Assembly (NCBI RefSeq): GCF_026914185.1
Contig: NC_070571.1
Coordinates: 2,914,001-2,978,000 of the forward strand
DNA length: 64,000 bases
Direction: 5' to 3'
DNA from: Puccinia triticina
Taxonomy: Eukaryota > Basidiomycota > Pucciniomycetes > Pucciniales > Pucciniaceae
Numbering within the stretch: the first letter of the stretch is position 1; the number at the start of each line of letters is the position of its first letter. The translations under genes and the position numbers were made by a program. The notes under the pieces were generated by a model that was given only the letters and a program-made list of their open reading frames with translations, had not been told where the DNA came from and did no database searches. Below, one piece after another: positions 43,913-54,888 of the stretch.

Positions 43913-44452
43913 TGTAGTTTGATGAGATCTTTAATAATTGCAAACACTTTAAAACCAGTAGTAGTAAAACTTAACAACAAAACAAGAGTTAATAAATGAA
44001 GAAAAACAATTTTAATGTAGTGAGTTATTGAATATTTTACCTAATAATTTTTTGTTTTTGTGATTAATCAGACTAATGAGAAGGCGACGATATTGAGAGA
44101 CAAACACTAAAAATAGAAAAAACATTGAGTTGACAATCTGAGTGATAAGAGAAATAGCGTTTGACCAAGTACCTCTCCTCCCCCTGAGCAAGTATCCTCT
44201 GACGGTTATGTGATTCCCTCACGGACTTGACCGGTGTACACTATTGAGTGAGAAATGCCAATGAGTGATAGTTTTCGATATCTAGACAGCGTCGACGTTA
44301 CCTTGATCACTGCCGGTGTTGAGTCTTGCTTGGAGAGTTTGATCTTGATGGTTCCGAGTTGGTTCGCTGAGAAAGCTGACTCGGGAATATTCTGGAAGTT
44401 GATTTGAACTCGCGGCTGAGCATGTGACATGTGATGGATATTTCACCCAACA
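43913..44452 (-). repeat. Copia 5' LTR
   Basis: 540 bp, same ends as 38939-39478. Differences include A/T near 44114, A/C near 44073, A/G near 44223 and G/A near 44229. Confidence 0.95.
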
Positions 44453-45717
44453 TTTGCGACGATGTCGAGCTCGAGGTCTACTAATAGGGCTTGGATCTGT
44501 TTCCATTCCTCGTTTACCCACCTATCATTTGACTTTTGGTTGTGCACCAGGCTTTCCGATGTAGTGTTATCTGTCCAAACGACTAAGGTTTTGCCTCTTC
44601 TGATTCGCAGTTTCTTGAGCATGAGCATACCCACTCTGATGGCTACCGTTTCTAGCCAAGCTATGGTCTTGGCCGGGTTGGTTGATTTATTCCATCCTTC
44701 TACGACTTGAAAACGGGACCAGCGGTCTCCGATCAGTACGCCGATGCCGTAAGATGATGAGGCGTCGCCGACCCAGTTGATTTCTGTCGGTTCTGGGTTG
44801 GCGATTAGTCTCGTGCTGTTGAACGACTGAAGCGTTGATAGCCAGAAAACCAAGTCTTCTTCTACGTCATGAGGGGTGAAACGGGGAGCTTTCGTCTTGA
44901 CCCAGTTCTTCAACCAGCGGTAGACGGAGCATAGGTAGCACCTCAATTGGGGCAGGAGCATTGACACGTGGTTCAGGCGGCCCGCGAGCGTCTCTACTTG
45001 CTTGAACGACGCTTGGTTGCCCGGAGATAGGAAGAGTTTGATTTGGTCGATGCGCTCTCTGAGTTTCTTTTCTGGTAGGCGGACCGTCTTTTCGCTGCCG
45101 TTCCAGATGAATCCAATGAACTTCTGTTCCACTTGGAAATGGGAGAATTTGGTGTCGTTTGTTTTCACCCCTAACTCCTTCGACCTAGCTACGATGTCGT
45201 CCATCGAGACTGTTGATGGGTGCGTCTTTATAAACAGGTTATCGTCTACCCACCGAAAAACCTCTAACACATCGAACTCGTGTTTCATCAGGAGTTTCCA
45301 AGCGTCGGCCGGCCGTCCGAAGGAGCCACATCCCGCTACTCCGCCGAATGCTATCCTTGTGTCCAGGAGTATCTTATCGTCGAAATCTTTGATCATCAAA
45401 TACGGCCATTGGCCGGGGGCTGTGGGTATCTGGCGGTAAGCCTTTTCCCAGTCGAACAATGCCAGCAATACTGGTTGTTCGAGCGCTCTTCGGGCACCTC
45501 CCAAAAAAAAAAACCACCATGGGTGAGCCGTTCCCCAAGTCCTTTGTTTGACTGTCCAGCTGAATGTCCAGCCCTTTTGCCCCTCCTCCAAGTCAGCCTC
45601 CGTTCCAACATTCTTGACCTTGTCTTCCGAGCCATCACCATCGACCACCACGCACTCGCCCTTCTCCAGTTTTCTCTTTGCAAAGGACCACGAACCACCC
45701 TCATGTGACAAATACAA
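44453..45717 (-). pseudogene. DIRS-B reverse transcriptase/RNase H fragment, 5'-truncated
   Basis: From about 45500 downward the frame reads LLALFDWEKAYRQIPT, FGGVAGCGSFGRPADAWK, FRWVDDNLF (RT catalytic box), and RNase H D (WVGDASSSYGIG), E (WLETVAIR) and D (VWTDNTTSES). It is homologous throughout to the complete copy at 58166-59824. At the 3' side it is cut by the Copia LTR. At the 5' side similarity stops near 45500, and the frame continues into unrelated sequence up to 45717 (HEGGSWSFAKRKLEKGE...). The RT N-terminus, gag and recombinase of this copy are not in the window. Confidence 0.85.
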
Positions 45718-45751
45718 TCCAAAAAGAAGTAAGTCGATTTTCCTTCATCTC

Positions 45752-45818
45752 TGTCTGTAGATGCTCTGGTTGCTGGCAAGGCACAGCAGCGGTCTGCCCT
45801 CCAGAGCATCTACAGACA
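45752..45818. repeat. perfect 18-bp inverted repeat hairpin
   Basis: TGTCTGTAGATGCTCTGG at 45752-45769 pairs exactly with 45801-45818 around a 31-nt loop. The arm contains GAGCATC, as do the ends of the TIR elements at 48077 and 62480, so it may be a short relative or a solo end of that family. Confidence 0.75.
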
Positions 45819-46183
45819 TTCTCACTCCCCTCACACTACAGCCCTCAGTAACTGACATACTCTTTTTATTCACCATCTCAATTCATCATTCCTCCCTCCC
45901 AGGCTTCAATTATTCCGCTGGGCAGCTTCAATTATTCCGCTGGGAAATTGAGCCTCTTCAATACACTTCTCGAGTATCTCTACCCACTGGCGGACTGACC
46001 CGGCCTGTCGACTCTTGCTTGACCGTGCACTTTCCGGTACACTGACGGCCGCCCAGCAAGTAACACGCCTGAAGCAGTGGTGCCAGTGGAGAGTTCTCTG
46101 TCTCCCACCCCCTCCGGTCCTTCTTCAGTCCGTCTGGTAAAGGCATTGCTAAACTCCGTAACGCCCTCAACCCACCCTGGTTC
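45819..46183. other. no gene recognised
   Basis: Contains a short direct duplication (CTTCAATTATTCCGCTGGG twice near 45904-45942). Plus-strand frames run into the decayed gene that follows, so upstream exons may lie here. Confidence 0.35.
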
Positions 46184-47985
46184 CATGGCCTCACTAGCTC
46201 TCCGAGTTTTGTCGCAAACCACTCGGATGATCGGGCCGGGAGACAGGTTGAAGATGCACTCAGGCATGCAGAGCAACACCAGCCCATTAGGTTTGCAAAT
46301 TGTAAGTCGTCCATCCTCTGAACATCCTGACAGCATGTAGCTTATTTTGCTGCATTTGATGCGGTTGATTGCTTCTTGCCAGATGTCAATTTGGCATCTC
46401 TCTCCCTCGGCCACAGAATTCCTGTCCCAAGCCTCAGCTCACGGCAAGTCCGCCAATCTGACTTCCCCTGGAAGGAGGAGCGGGTGAACAACGCGACTCT
46501 CGATGCAACCTTCGTTGGAACCAAGCCTAAGGGATCACCCTTCGACCAGCCCTCCTATTTGAACAAGCGTGGTGGTGGTGGTGGACAGGTCTATCGCCGA
46601 AATACCGCGTCGGTTAACCGTCCGGCGCCACATCTCCAGTTGCATGACGGCCATTGTGGCGACGGCAGCAGCGAGGAGGAGCCGTGTTGGCTGATGGGGG
46701 ATTTTCTTGGGTTAGTGGAGGTGGCGAACACGATGTAACGGATGGCAGAGGTGTATGTGGACCAAGCGCTCCCTGGGAATGTTAACCAACTCGACTTCCT
46801 GAGCTTTGCGGGCGGAGAAATTGGCCTGCGCATCCACACGCACGTATCCGCCTGCCTCCTGCCCCGCTTGCACAAGAAACAAAAGACTGAAAAAAGGACT
46901 TGATGATGATTTGCGTAGACTGCTAAAGGGCAACCATCTTCCAGCCTCTCAGGATATTCACAAGGTCTTTCCCGGCCATCATCAGTGAAAACAAACATAC
47001 ATTTGCGCGTTGAACCTTACCCCGAACAACTCGGTCAAGGGCGAAAGACGTATCGGACGCTGCAAGATGTGCAAATTTGACAACGGCGTCGGCTTCTTGA
47101 TTGACGAACGTGTTGACCAAACCCCACAAGATGGTAGGTTTTCGGCATCAGCTCTCAAATATCCGTCCCCCTCCCCACACGCGCTGATCCCCTGTTCTTC
47201 TACAGTCAAGATCCACTGGACGGACATCTTAGCGGATGCTTTGATCAAGTCACTCGCCAAGGAATCTAGTCCCCTCCCCCCCTGTGTTTTCTTCCAGCTG
47301 TGTGACAACTTGATGCTTTTTTCCTCTAGGGAGAAATTGTCGAATACACCCTCAACATCACCGCCAATGGTTATTATGCTTCATATGTGACCGATCCCGG
47401 AGGGCGCCCGAAAATGAGCGCGGAGCAGGCCATTGTTCAAGCTAGTTGAGCCCACATTTCCCTGGGACAGATAGATGTTTGAGTTGAAACTGACTTCTTG
47501 TCCAGTCGACAAACAAGCTATAAGCTTTTCAAGCCAGCCGCTAAATCTACCCCTCAAGATTTACCAATCTAAATGGGAAAGTCTGATCCGTAAGTTGCTG
47601 CTTCAATATTTACGTTCTGATCCAATTTTCTCTAGCCCCCGGAGATGGTAAAACCTTGCTCAGTCAACCAGCCAATCAAAGTTCTAACTCTGCTACCACT
47701 CCGCGGGCCGCACCGACGAATGATCTGAAGAACACCCCAGCCAGTGCTCCCCAAACCAGAATGGCAAGGCTGGCAAATTTCCCACCGAACAACTCAAAGG
47801 GCTCATCACCGAGCCCCGAGGATCAGATAGGCCCCAATGCCAAGACCGCAACCAGGTCTCCCAGGCTGGCAGCCGCTGGTCTACATCAACCAAATCACCC
47901 TCACCCTCCCTCCGGAGTCCCAGGTCACATCCGCAGAGCTGTACACCAACCGGGCCAAGATGTGACGTTCCCAATGCTTGCCTAG
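46184..47985 (+). pseudogene. decayed multi-exon gene of unknown family
   Basis: A chain of plus-strand frames joins through plausible introns. MASLALRVLSQTTRMIG from 46184 has a GT donor at about 46301. Frame 46364-46741 (DVNLASLSLGHRIPVPS...) is interrupted by TAA at 46736 and continues as RMAEVYVDQALPGNVNQLDFL. A shift follows in the A-run near 46890, then KGLDDDLRRLLKGNHLPAS. NLTPNNSVKGERRIGRCKMCKFDNG has a CxxC. An in-phase intron follows (about 47134-47205), then KIHWTDILADALIKSL, GEIVEYTLNITANGYYASY, another intron near 47594-47633, and a Pro/Ser-rich last exon to TAG at 47983-47985. At least one stop and one frameshift indicate a pseudogene. I do not recognise the family. It could be a host gene or an element-borne gene. 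Confidence 0.4.
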
Positions 47986-48076
47986 AATAACTTAGAGCTC
48001 AATGATGTGGTCCAATACCCCTCCTCTGCAAATTGGATGTACTCTACTACTCTACTACTACTACCCCTCATCCTAA
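47986..48076. other. short spacer
   Basis: Contains a small TACTACTCTACTACTACTAC simple repeat near 48042-48063. Confidence 0.6.
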
Positions 48077-48922
48077 GAGCATCCGCATTGGTTGCGGATT
48101 AAGGGAGGATTAGCGTAACTAATCCTCCTTGGCAACTGTAAACTCCTCCCGGGAGTACAATTTGGAGCAAACTTAACTAAGTCCCTCCCCTACCTGAGGC
48201 TTTGCCGGAGGGACTTGTGACTAATCTGCAATTCTTGCATGAGAGATCTGGATAATTTACCACGCTTGTGGTTATATTCCTCATAACTCCGCCATTTCTC
48301 AACCCTTCCTCACAAGACCCATTTTTTCTGAATGACACTGCTCTCAACAAAATTATCATGTATTTTACATTACTTGAATCTAGCATGTCTATCTGTAAAA
48401 TAAATATTTCAAAAAACATAATAAAAATAAAAATAGTTGTGAGGTTGAGCACACACTTCATTTCATTCTCAATTCATAATGCACTGACCTAGCCTTTTGA
48501 TAACATTGTATCAGCAAATGGACCTTGAGATGACGGCGCACAGGCGGTTATTTTCTGATCCGGTGGAATTTCCAAGAATTTTGAGGAAATGGTTGTTTTA
48601 AAAAAATAAAAGGGGGGTGAAGATGCAGGCAGCGGAGGTTGAAATTAGATCAGAAGGAGGGGCAGATGCAGGTGTAACATCCACCAAAAACTCAGAAGGT
48701 TTGGGATGGACAGGGTTGAGTTCTGGTGGTTCAAATGAAAACACCACCAAAACCAAAATATCTCTCATGCAAGAATTGCAGATTAGTCATAAGTCTCTCT
48801 GGCGAAGCCTCAGGCAGGGGGGGGACTTAGTTAAGTTCTATTTTGGAGTAAGCGGGAGTAAATTTACTCCTTGCTAATCCTGGGAGTAAGAACTGCATGC
48901 AGACGCTCCTCCCCACCCAAAA

Positions 48923-48963
48923 GTATGCACCAAACACAGCTTACATAAGCTGTGGGTGCATAC
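48923..48963. repeat. 41-bp palindrome inside the TIR element
   Basis: GTATGCACC...CACAGCTTA pairs with TAAGCTGTG...GGTGCATAC, with a 3-nt asymmetry (AAA) and a 2-nt centre. Confidence 0.8.
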
Positions 48964-49057
48964 AACATAATTACACATCTTTCTATCCCACACTGATGCG
49001 GTTTCTGGCCCAGATTAGTGCAAATCCGGGAGTAAGCAGATTTGTTACTCCTCAAGT

Positions 49058-49062
49058 TACAC
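49058..49062 (+). repeat. target site duplication of Gypsy-A3, left copy (TACAC)
   Basis: Identical to 55901-55905. Confidence 0.92.
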
Positions 49063-50074
49063 TGTGAGCCTGAGTCTCTATAGTGACAGCAGGACACAAG
49101 AAATGGGGGACAACAGTTTGATTTCTTGGGATAAAGAAAATACAACTGTAAGAGAAAAAGAGAAAGAGAGAGAAAGAAACCAAGCAGGCTAAGATAGAAG
49201 AGAAGTACTAGGTTATTCTAGTGGGAATGCACGTCCACTGGCAATGCTACTCTTCAGAAGAGTGCTGCTAATCTGTGCTAGAAGTGCTACAGCTTCCTCT
49301 CAGGAGGGTATCTGGATTAGATAAGTTTAATCCAGCCACAGTTTTTTAGACTTCTCTCTGGACAGTCAAGGTTCTTAATGGGAAACCTGAGGGACAGCCC
49401 TGCAACCTAGATTTTGAGGCAAAGGCCAAGTGATTATAAGGGACAGCCCTGTGATCAAGATAGAGGCAAAGGCCTGTAGAATTGAAGGGACAGCCCTGTG
49501 ATCAAGATAGAGGCAAAGGCCTGTAGAATTGGAGGGACAGCCCTGTGATCAAGGAGGAGGCAAAGCAAGAAGAAAAGGCAGATCAAGCAAGACACAGAGT
49601 TGTACCTCTGAGATAATCAAGGTTCAGTGAAAGAGGTTACTTACTGTCAATATCCTAGGCGCCTGTGACGGTAGGTATACTGGGAGTAGAGTAGGCTCTT
49701 TGGTGGTGATCCTGGGGTTATCTGGGTGGTGGTTCTGGTGTGCTGAAGTCTGTGTATCCTCCAGCTGCATGGGGGATCCTGACTTCGAAAATTTTCAAGG
49801 TTGGCTGACATAATCACATATGTACATGTGGTTGGAGAGCTCTGTTGCGCCTACAGGGCGCTGCTGCGCATGCTCATCACAAACAAGGAACTCTATGAAG
49901 GAGTTGAGCTGTTGGAAAGTGGCCAGTGGACACTAGGGTTGAAATTGCATGGGAAAACAGAATCTGAAGTCAAAACAAGGTTAAACCTTAAACTTAAAAA
50001 GATATAAGAGAGTTGAGGTAGAAATAATGACAAAGGCAGACATTAGGTCAGCTGCGCTGACTCTAAGGCTGACA
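49063..50074 (-). repeat. Gypsy-A3 3' LTR
   Basis: TGTGAGCC to GGCTGACA, 1012 bp. It contains four tandem units starting GGGACAGCCCTG at 49391, 49440, 49487 and 49534 (47-49 bp spacing). An open frame of 68 codons inside (49801-50007) is repeated identically in the other LTR and is not evidence for a gene. Confidence 0.95.
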
Positions 50075-50819
50075 TTCCCTACCACCAAAATTGGTTTGAT
50101 TTTTCAAATTAAACCAAAAAACTGATGGGTTAGTTCACTCAGATTGGGGTCAAGAGTAATTTGGATAATTAGCTATTTCTAGATCAAAATCAATCAGGGG
50201 ATCTGAAGTACCATCCTGCTACATAGTATTCACCCAGTGGGTGTTTCCTTCTTTAATTTAAATCAGCTCAATATTTGTTTTCAGGGGTCTCATTGATTTT
50301 ATATCCTTTTTTTTTTACATGTCAAATCATAATGAGGATTGATTTAAACATTGATTTTCATGTTCCTTTCTTCAGGAAAGTCTCTGGAGAGGTTAGTAAC
50401 TTGATTGAAGAACTGGCAGTTGAACTTTCTTAACAATTGGCTGCACAGGAATATTTTCTTTCTCTTCAGTCTCTTCAGTCTTTCTCATTTTTTGTTTCTT
50501 ATTGCAAATGAAGCAAGGGATTGTTTTTACTCAGGTTAGGGGGACTCTGATTGGTTTCCATCAATGAATATAAACTAGAAATTATCTAATGATCACCTGA
50601 AAGAATACAGCAGCTTCTCTTAGTTTGCTCAAATATTGTATAATCATTATTGCCAAGTCAATAATTTGCATCATTGCAGACAACATATTCTCCCTTTTTT
50701 CGTTCAGGTTGTCAGCTTTTCCTAAAGATTTTGATTAATTGCTACAACTTTAATGGGATATGGCCTGCTAGTTCAATCATTGGTATCTCCATACTGATAT
50801 CTGATTCCAATGCACCACC

Positions 50820-53800
50820 TTGCAGTTTCAGTCAGTAGAATGGTAAGTCAGCTGATTATCATACTGTCTAACATCTTATAGTCTCTCATAAAAAGCTCTG
50901 GGTTCTTGATCCAAACCTCATGGTTATATGGAAGTTCACCAGAGAATTTATCCCAATTAGTGTTCTTTGGGGTACTTTGTTACAGTCCTGTCTAGATCCA
51001 TTGGTCCAGACTCCATGATCAATCAAAGGGAATTCACCTTGTGGAGGGATTTTCATCTCAATGGTTGAAAGATTGACTTCATTCATCTTCTGATGGTTCT
51101 CAGGATCAAGAACAGGAACAAGAGCATAATTATCTTGTGCAGTTGCTGTTCTTGTTGGAAATTCATGAGTGGATTATTATGGTTCAAATGAGGAGGTTAA
51201 TCTCTATCAGTTGTTTCCAATAAAGATTCCAATTCAGAATTGACAGCATTTACAATGGAAGAGATGTCATTCAATATTCTCTTAGATTCTTTTGAATCTA
51301 CTGTTTTCCTTTGCATGAAGTGAATTGATCTGGTTACTAAGGCATGAGACTCATTTACCAAAATAAGTTCTTGCAAACTTTCTAATTTCTCATCAATGTG
51401 TCTTTTCAATTTGGTCCAGTTCATCAAAACTCAAAATGGTTCTCTCTTTGGCAGTTTATCCTACATAGGAAATGATGTTATCAAGTAAAGATGGCATGAA
51501 TTATTCTTTAAAAATGTCTAAAATGGAACTATTCAATACTTCTTTGAATTTGTTCACACAAGACTCCAGCAAGGTATCAGGAATTTTCCAACAGTGGTAG
51601 ACAATTCTGATAGAAATTCAGAGAAAGGGACTTGTAATTTTTTCTTCTAATAACAAGGGAAAATCCTTAGACAAATCATTATTAAAATTATTCAAAAATT
51701 CTCTAGTTGAGGGGCTAGAGATGTTGTCAATATCCAAGCTAAGTACAATTGCAGAACATTCTTGAGGGGGTTAGGACTGTTGAATTGTGTAAGGGGGCTC
51801 CATAGACTGATAGTGGTGTTGCTGTTGTTGGGGCTATCCTCCAAATGGTTGAGAGGGATGGTGCTGGATCATTGAGTTCCCACCTTGCTTTATGGAAGCT
51901 AGCAAGGGTCTCGCAAGCTGTTGCGGTGGCGGCGTCGGCGGCAGAGGGCTGCTTCCCTGGTTGTGGTGATGTGTATGACACTGGTAAGCCGGCGCTAAGG
52001 CTCGGTGTTGGAAAGCTGTAGGCTCGCGGGTCGGCGTAGCCATCTGAGGTAGGTAGGAGGGGTGTCGAGCTGAGGGCAAGCTCGTATTGGTCTGCACTAT
52101 TGGCGCCGGTGCACTCAATGGTGTGTTGTTGGTCCAGTGGTATAAGGACCACTTGAGGCTGTCAAGCTTGTCCGGTGGAGCCCATCCTCAACATAGTCTG
52201 AGGGTCTTGTCCCACCCGACTAATTCCATCATCATATGTTTAGTTGTAGCGGCTTGGGAGAGAAGCAGCCTAAGAGATTTTTTGTTCTGAGCCTCTCGAG
52301 CCCTGACGGAGAGATTGAGCAGCTTGTTGAACAGGTTGACAAAGCTTGCAAGCTTGGATGACCTCCATCGGTTCGGAGGATATCTCCAGGCGTGGGGTCT
52401 GAGCAAATGGATGGAGGGCTAGAGATGGTGACGCATCCAGCAGTAAGACTTTGTGGCGTGCACCTTTTCTAGGCTGTTGGTCATGAAGGGACACAAGAAC
52501 AGCACCTCTTGAGCTGTACCCAGGTAGCAGCTCATTAGATTCAAGATCTTCTGATCTACCGGACGCGGAAATGGCGCGGATCTGTTCTACTCCAGCACTG
52601 GGGACGTAGCCCTTGAGTTAATTAGCACTCGTGGAATACACATATCCGGCGAGAGAGGTTCCTCCTGCGGGAAACACGGAAAGTCTTTGTTGACTGGAGG
52701 CAATGCCGACTCTAAGCTGTAGAAGCCGCTCTTTGGCAGCGGGGCAGAGATGGTATTGGAGCTTTTGCTCGGCGGAGAGGTTTCGTCCATTCCGGCTGCT
52801 TAGTCGGCGATAGGTGCTTTACAGTGTTGTGCTGGTCTCTTAGACTGAATTTTTGAATCCTCAGGCTTCCAATCCGGGTAGACAAACGGGATAGCCTCCC
52901 TTTTCTTTTGACGGCAAGATCTGGGCACCTTCGAAGTGGCAATAGGAGGCCACTTGTCTTTATTGATAGAATTTCCTTCTTTTGGCCGCTCAAGGCTGCT
53001 TTGGTCGAGGAGCTCTAGCTCAGCGGAATCGGAAGAGATTCACGAAAGGTCTGAAGACGCTGGTGGGGATTCCACCACACTCTTCCTAGTTTATTAGGTT
53101 CTTCCTAGGGGATGATATTGAGGGTGAGCTCTTCTCCTTCCCTGACCGCGCCAGGTGTTGCTCCCTGTTCTTTGTGTCACTCTCATGAGATAATCTCCGA
53201 CTTGAGGAGCCTCTCTGTTGAGTACCTGGGGAAATTCTAACTCTTCCCTGATCCTCTCCAACCTCTCCAAGTGGTTTGGTGCAGCACATTTTTAACTTGG
53301 TGCACTATATCTAAATAAGAGAGTGGAGTCCCAGTGGTATGCACCAGACAGTTGGAAATAAGAATGAGGGGCTGTCAGGATTCTATATCGCAGTGTGGAA
53401 GCTTCGGGGGTCTCACAGGCTGCTACGGCGGTAGACACATTATCATCTAAAGGCTTTAGTTAAGAGTTTTCATACGCTCCTGGGTACACGGAGGCGGGGG
53501 CTGGACATGGCTGTAGGCTTGGGCATGAAACGGGTAGTCTATCTCTTGAGCCCGGCGTTGAAAAGATGTATGCTGGGAGGTGGGAATAGCCATTAGCGGT
53601 AGGTCTTGGGTTGTCTCGGCTCGTCGTGGACAAGATCCGTTGCTCTGGAGATGGGCGCCGGCATTGGGCTCGGAATGGACGGTGGAAGGTTCCGAATGGG
53701 GGAAAGGAGCAGGAAGGACGGTGACACCGTCGACCGTAGGCGTTCTTGGTTCGCTAGGTTTGTAGTCATGAACGGACGCTGGGCGATCGCGTTCAGATTT

Positions 53801-54240
53801 GGCGCTGTGAGCAACGTCTCCAGATCAATAGGACGGTGGATAGGATTCTATCTGTTTGAGACCAACACCAAGGACGTTGCTCTCGAGTTGATGAGGGGCA
53901 GAGTGACATCCATGTCTAGCGGCAGGCTGGAGGAACAACATATCGAAGGAGATCGGCGGTAGCAAAGATCCTAAGCCTTCGAAGCTGCTATTCTGCTGCG
54001 GGGCTAAGGCGGTAGCGGAGCCTTTGCTGAACTGAGAGGTCCCTTGCATTCCAATAGTCTGATCGGTCTCTGCTGTTTTCTTTCGTCTAGAAGCTCTCTT
54101 TGGCTGAGTCGCGGAATGCGCTGGAGTCCACTCGGGATAACGGACGGGCACCGCTTTCTTTTTCTTTCGGCTACTCGGTTTCGGGTCCGTCGACGTAGCA
54201 ATAGGAATCCAACTCTAAGTTATCGATCAAGGTTCTTCCT
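50820..54240 (-). pseudogene. Gypsy-A3 gag remnants, with the 5' gag region present twice
   Basis: In element order: 5' extension and gag start, copy 1, at about 54240-53900 (VRYPEWTPAHSATQPKRAS, then MQGTSQFSKGSATALAPQQ). A Pro-rich decayed stretch follows. Copy 2 is at about 52960-52590 (PDWKPEDSKIQ region, then MDETSPPSKSSNTISAPLP, LESALPPVNKDFP). Next is the helix block (REAQNKKSLRLLLSQAATT, about 52310), a segment like LVNESHALVTRSIHFMQ...LNDISSIVNAVNSELESL (about 51380-51200), and a capsid fragment with EFPLIDHGVW (about 51040). Stops and frameshifts occur throughout. Neither gag start is separated from its 5' extension by the intron found in A1 and A2. Confidence 0.7.
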
Positions 54241-54742
54241 TTAGGCCGATGCGATGGTCGTTGGAGTTTTCAAGCATGGCGGAGTCTGGCGAGACAGGTC
54301 CTAGATCTTCGGAATCAGGCGGAGCAGCGGAGCGGAAGTCGTCGGGATTTTCTAGCTCAGCGGAGTCTGGCGGAAGAACTTCTAGTTCTGCGGAATCAGG
54401 CGGAGTAGAGGAGCGGAGGTATATCGATCAGCTCAGATGTTTTCTTCCTCTGCGCTGTCCTGCGGCGTTTGACAACTTTTTACGGTCTATATCGGCAATT
54501 ACAGATAAGAAGCCGAGGAATCTTTCGAGCGTATTTAGATTTTTTTTATCTCTTCTTGTTTCGAAGATATAGACGATGCAATGGGGAATAAGTCCGACAA
54601 AAGGGTAAATAGCGGTGCGGAGGAGTCGCAATTCTGCACTTTCACAAGTACACAGGGCGTAAATTTTTTTTTCAAGGGTTCAGTTAGGAAATTTATCAAT
54701 ATAGAATCAATTTTAGGATGTTTTTGAAGAATTTTGACATTA

Positions 54743-54751
54743 GTAGGATAT
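54743..54751 (-). other. empty MULE target site in Gypsy-A3 leader
   Basis: Reverse strand ATATCCTAC, the single-copy counterpart of the duplicated ATATACTAC around the MULE. Confidence 0.8.
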
Positions 54752-54888
54752 GTAGAAAGATTTGTTTAGTGAATTTTCGAAATTTTTAAGAGTTTTTTGT
54801 TTGATTTAATCAGGATGATCAGTCCTTTGGCTTTTAAGCAGTCTAGAATTATGAAAAGGTGAGTAATTTTCCCGATGAGGCCCCCAAT

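Larger units (their letters stand above)
38939..44452 (-). mobile_element. structurally complete Ty1/copia LTR retrotransposon (5514 bp)
   Basis: 540-bp LTRs at both ends (about five differences, near 99% identity), a near-perfect 5-bp target duplication, a primer site, a polypurine tract and one uninterrupted 1452-residue Gag-Pol frame. It is inserted in the RNase H of a DIRS-like element (DIRS-B). This is the best candidate for an autonomous LTR element in the window. Confidence 0.95.

Noticed and set aside
45752..45818. Hairpin as a transcription terminator
   Set aside because: Eukaryotic context, no adjoining gene end and a 31-nt loop; a repeat-element origin is more likely.
49391..49560. 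Regularly spaced 47-bp repeats resembling a CRISPR array
   Set aside because: Units are contiguous tandem copies within an LTR, without distinct spacers, in a eukaryotic context.
49801..50007. 68-codon open frame repeated identically at 55627-55833
   Set aside because: Lies inside both LTRs of Gypsy-A3; identity reflects LTR duplication, not selection.
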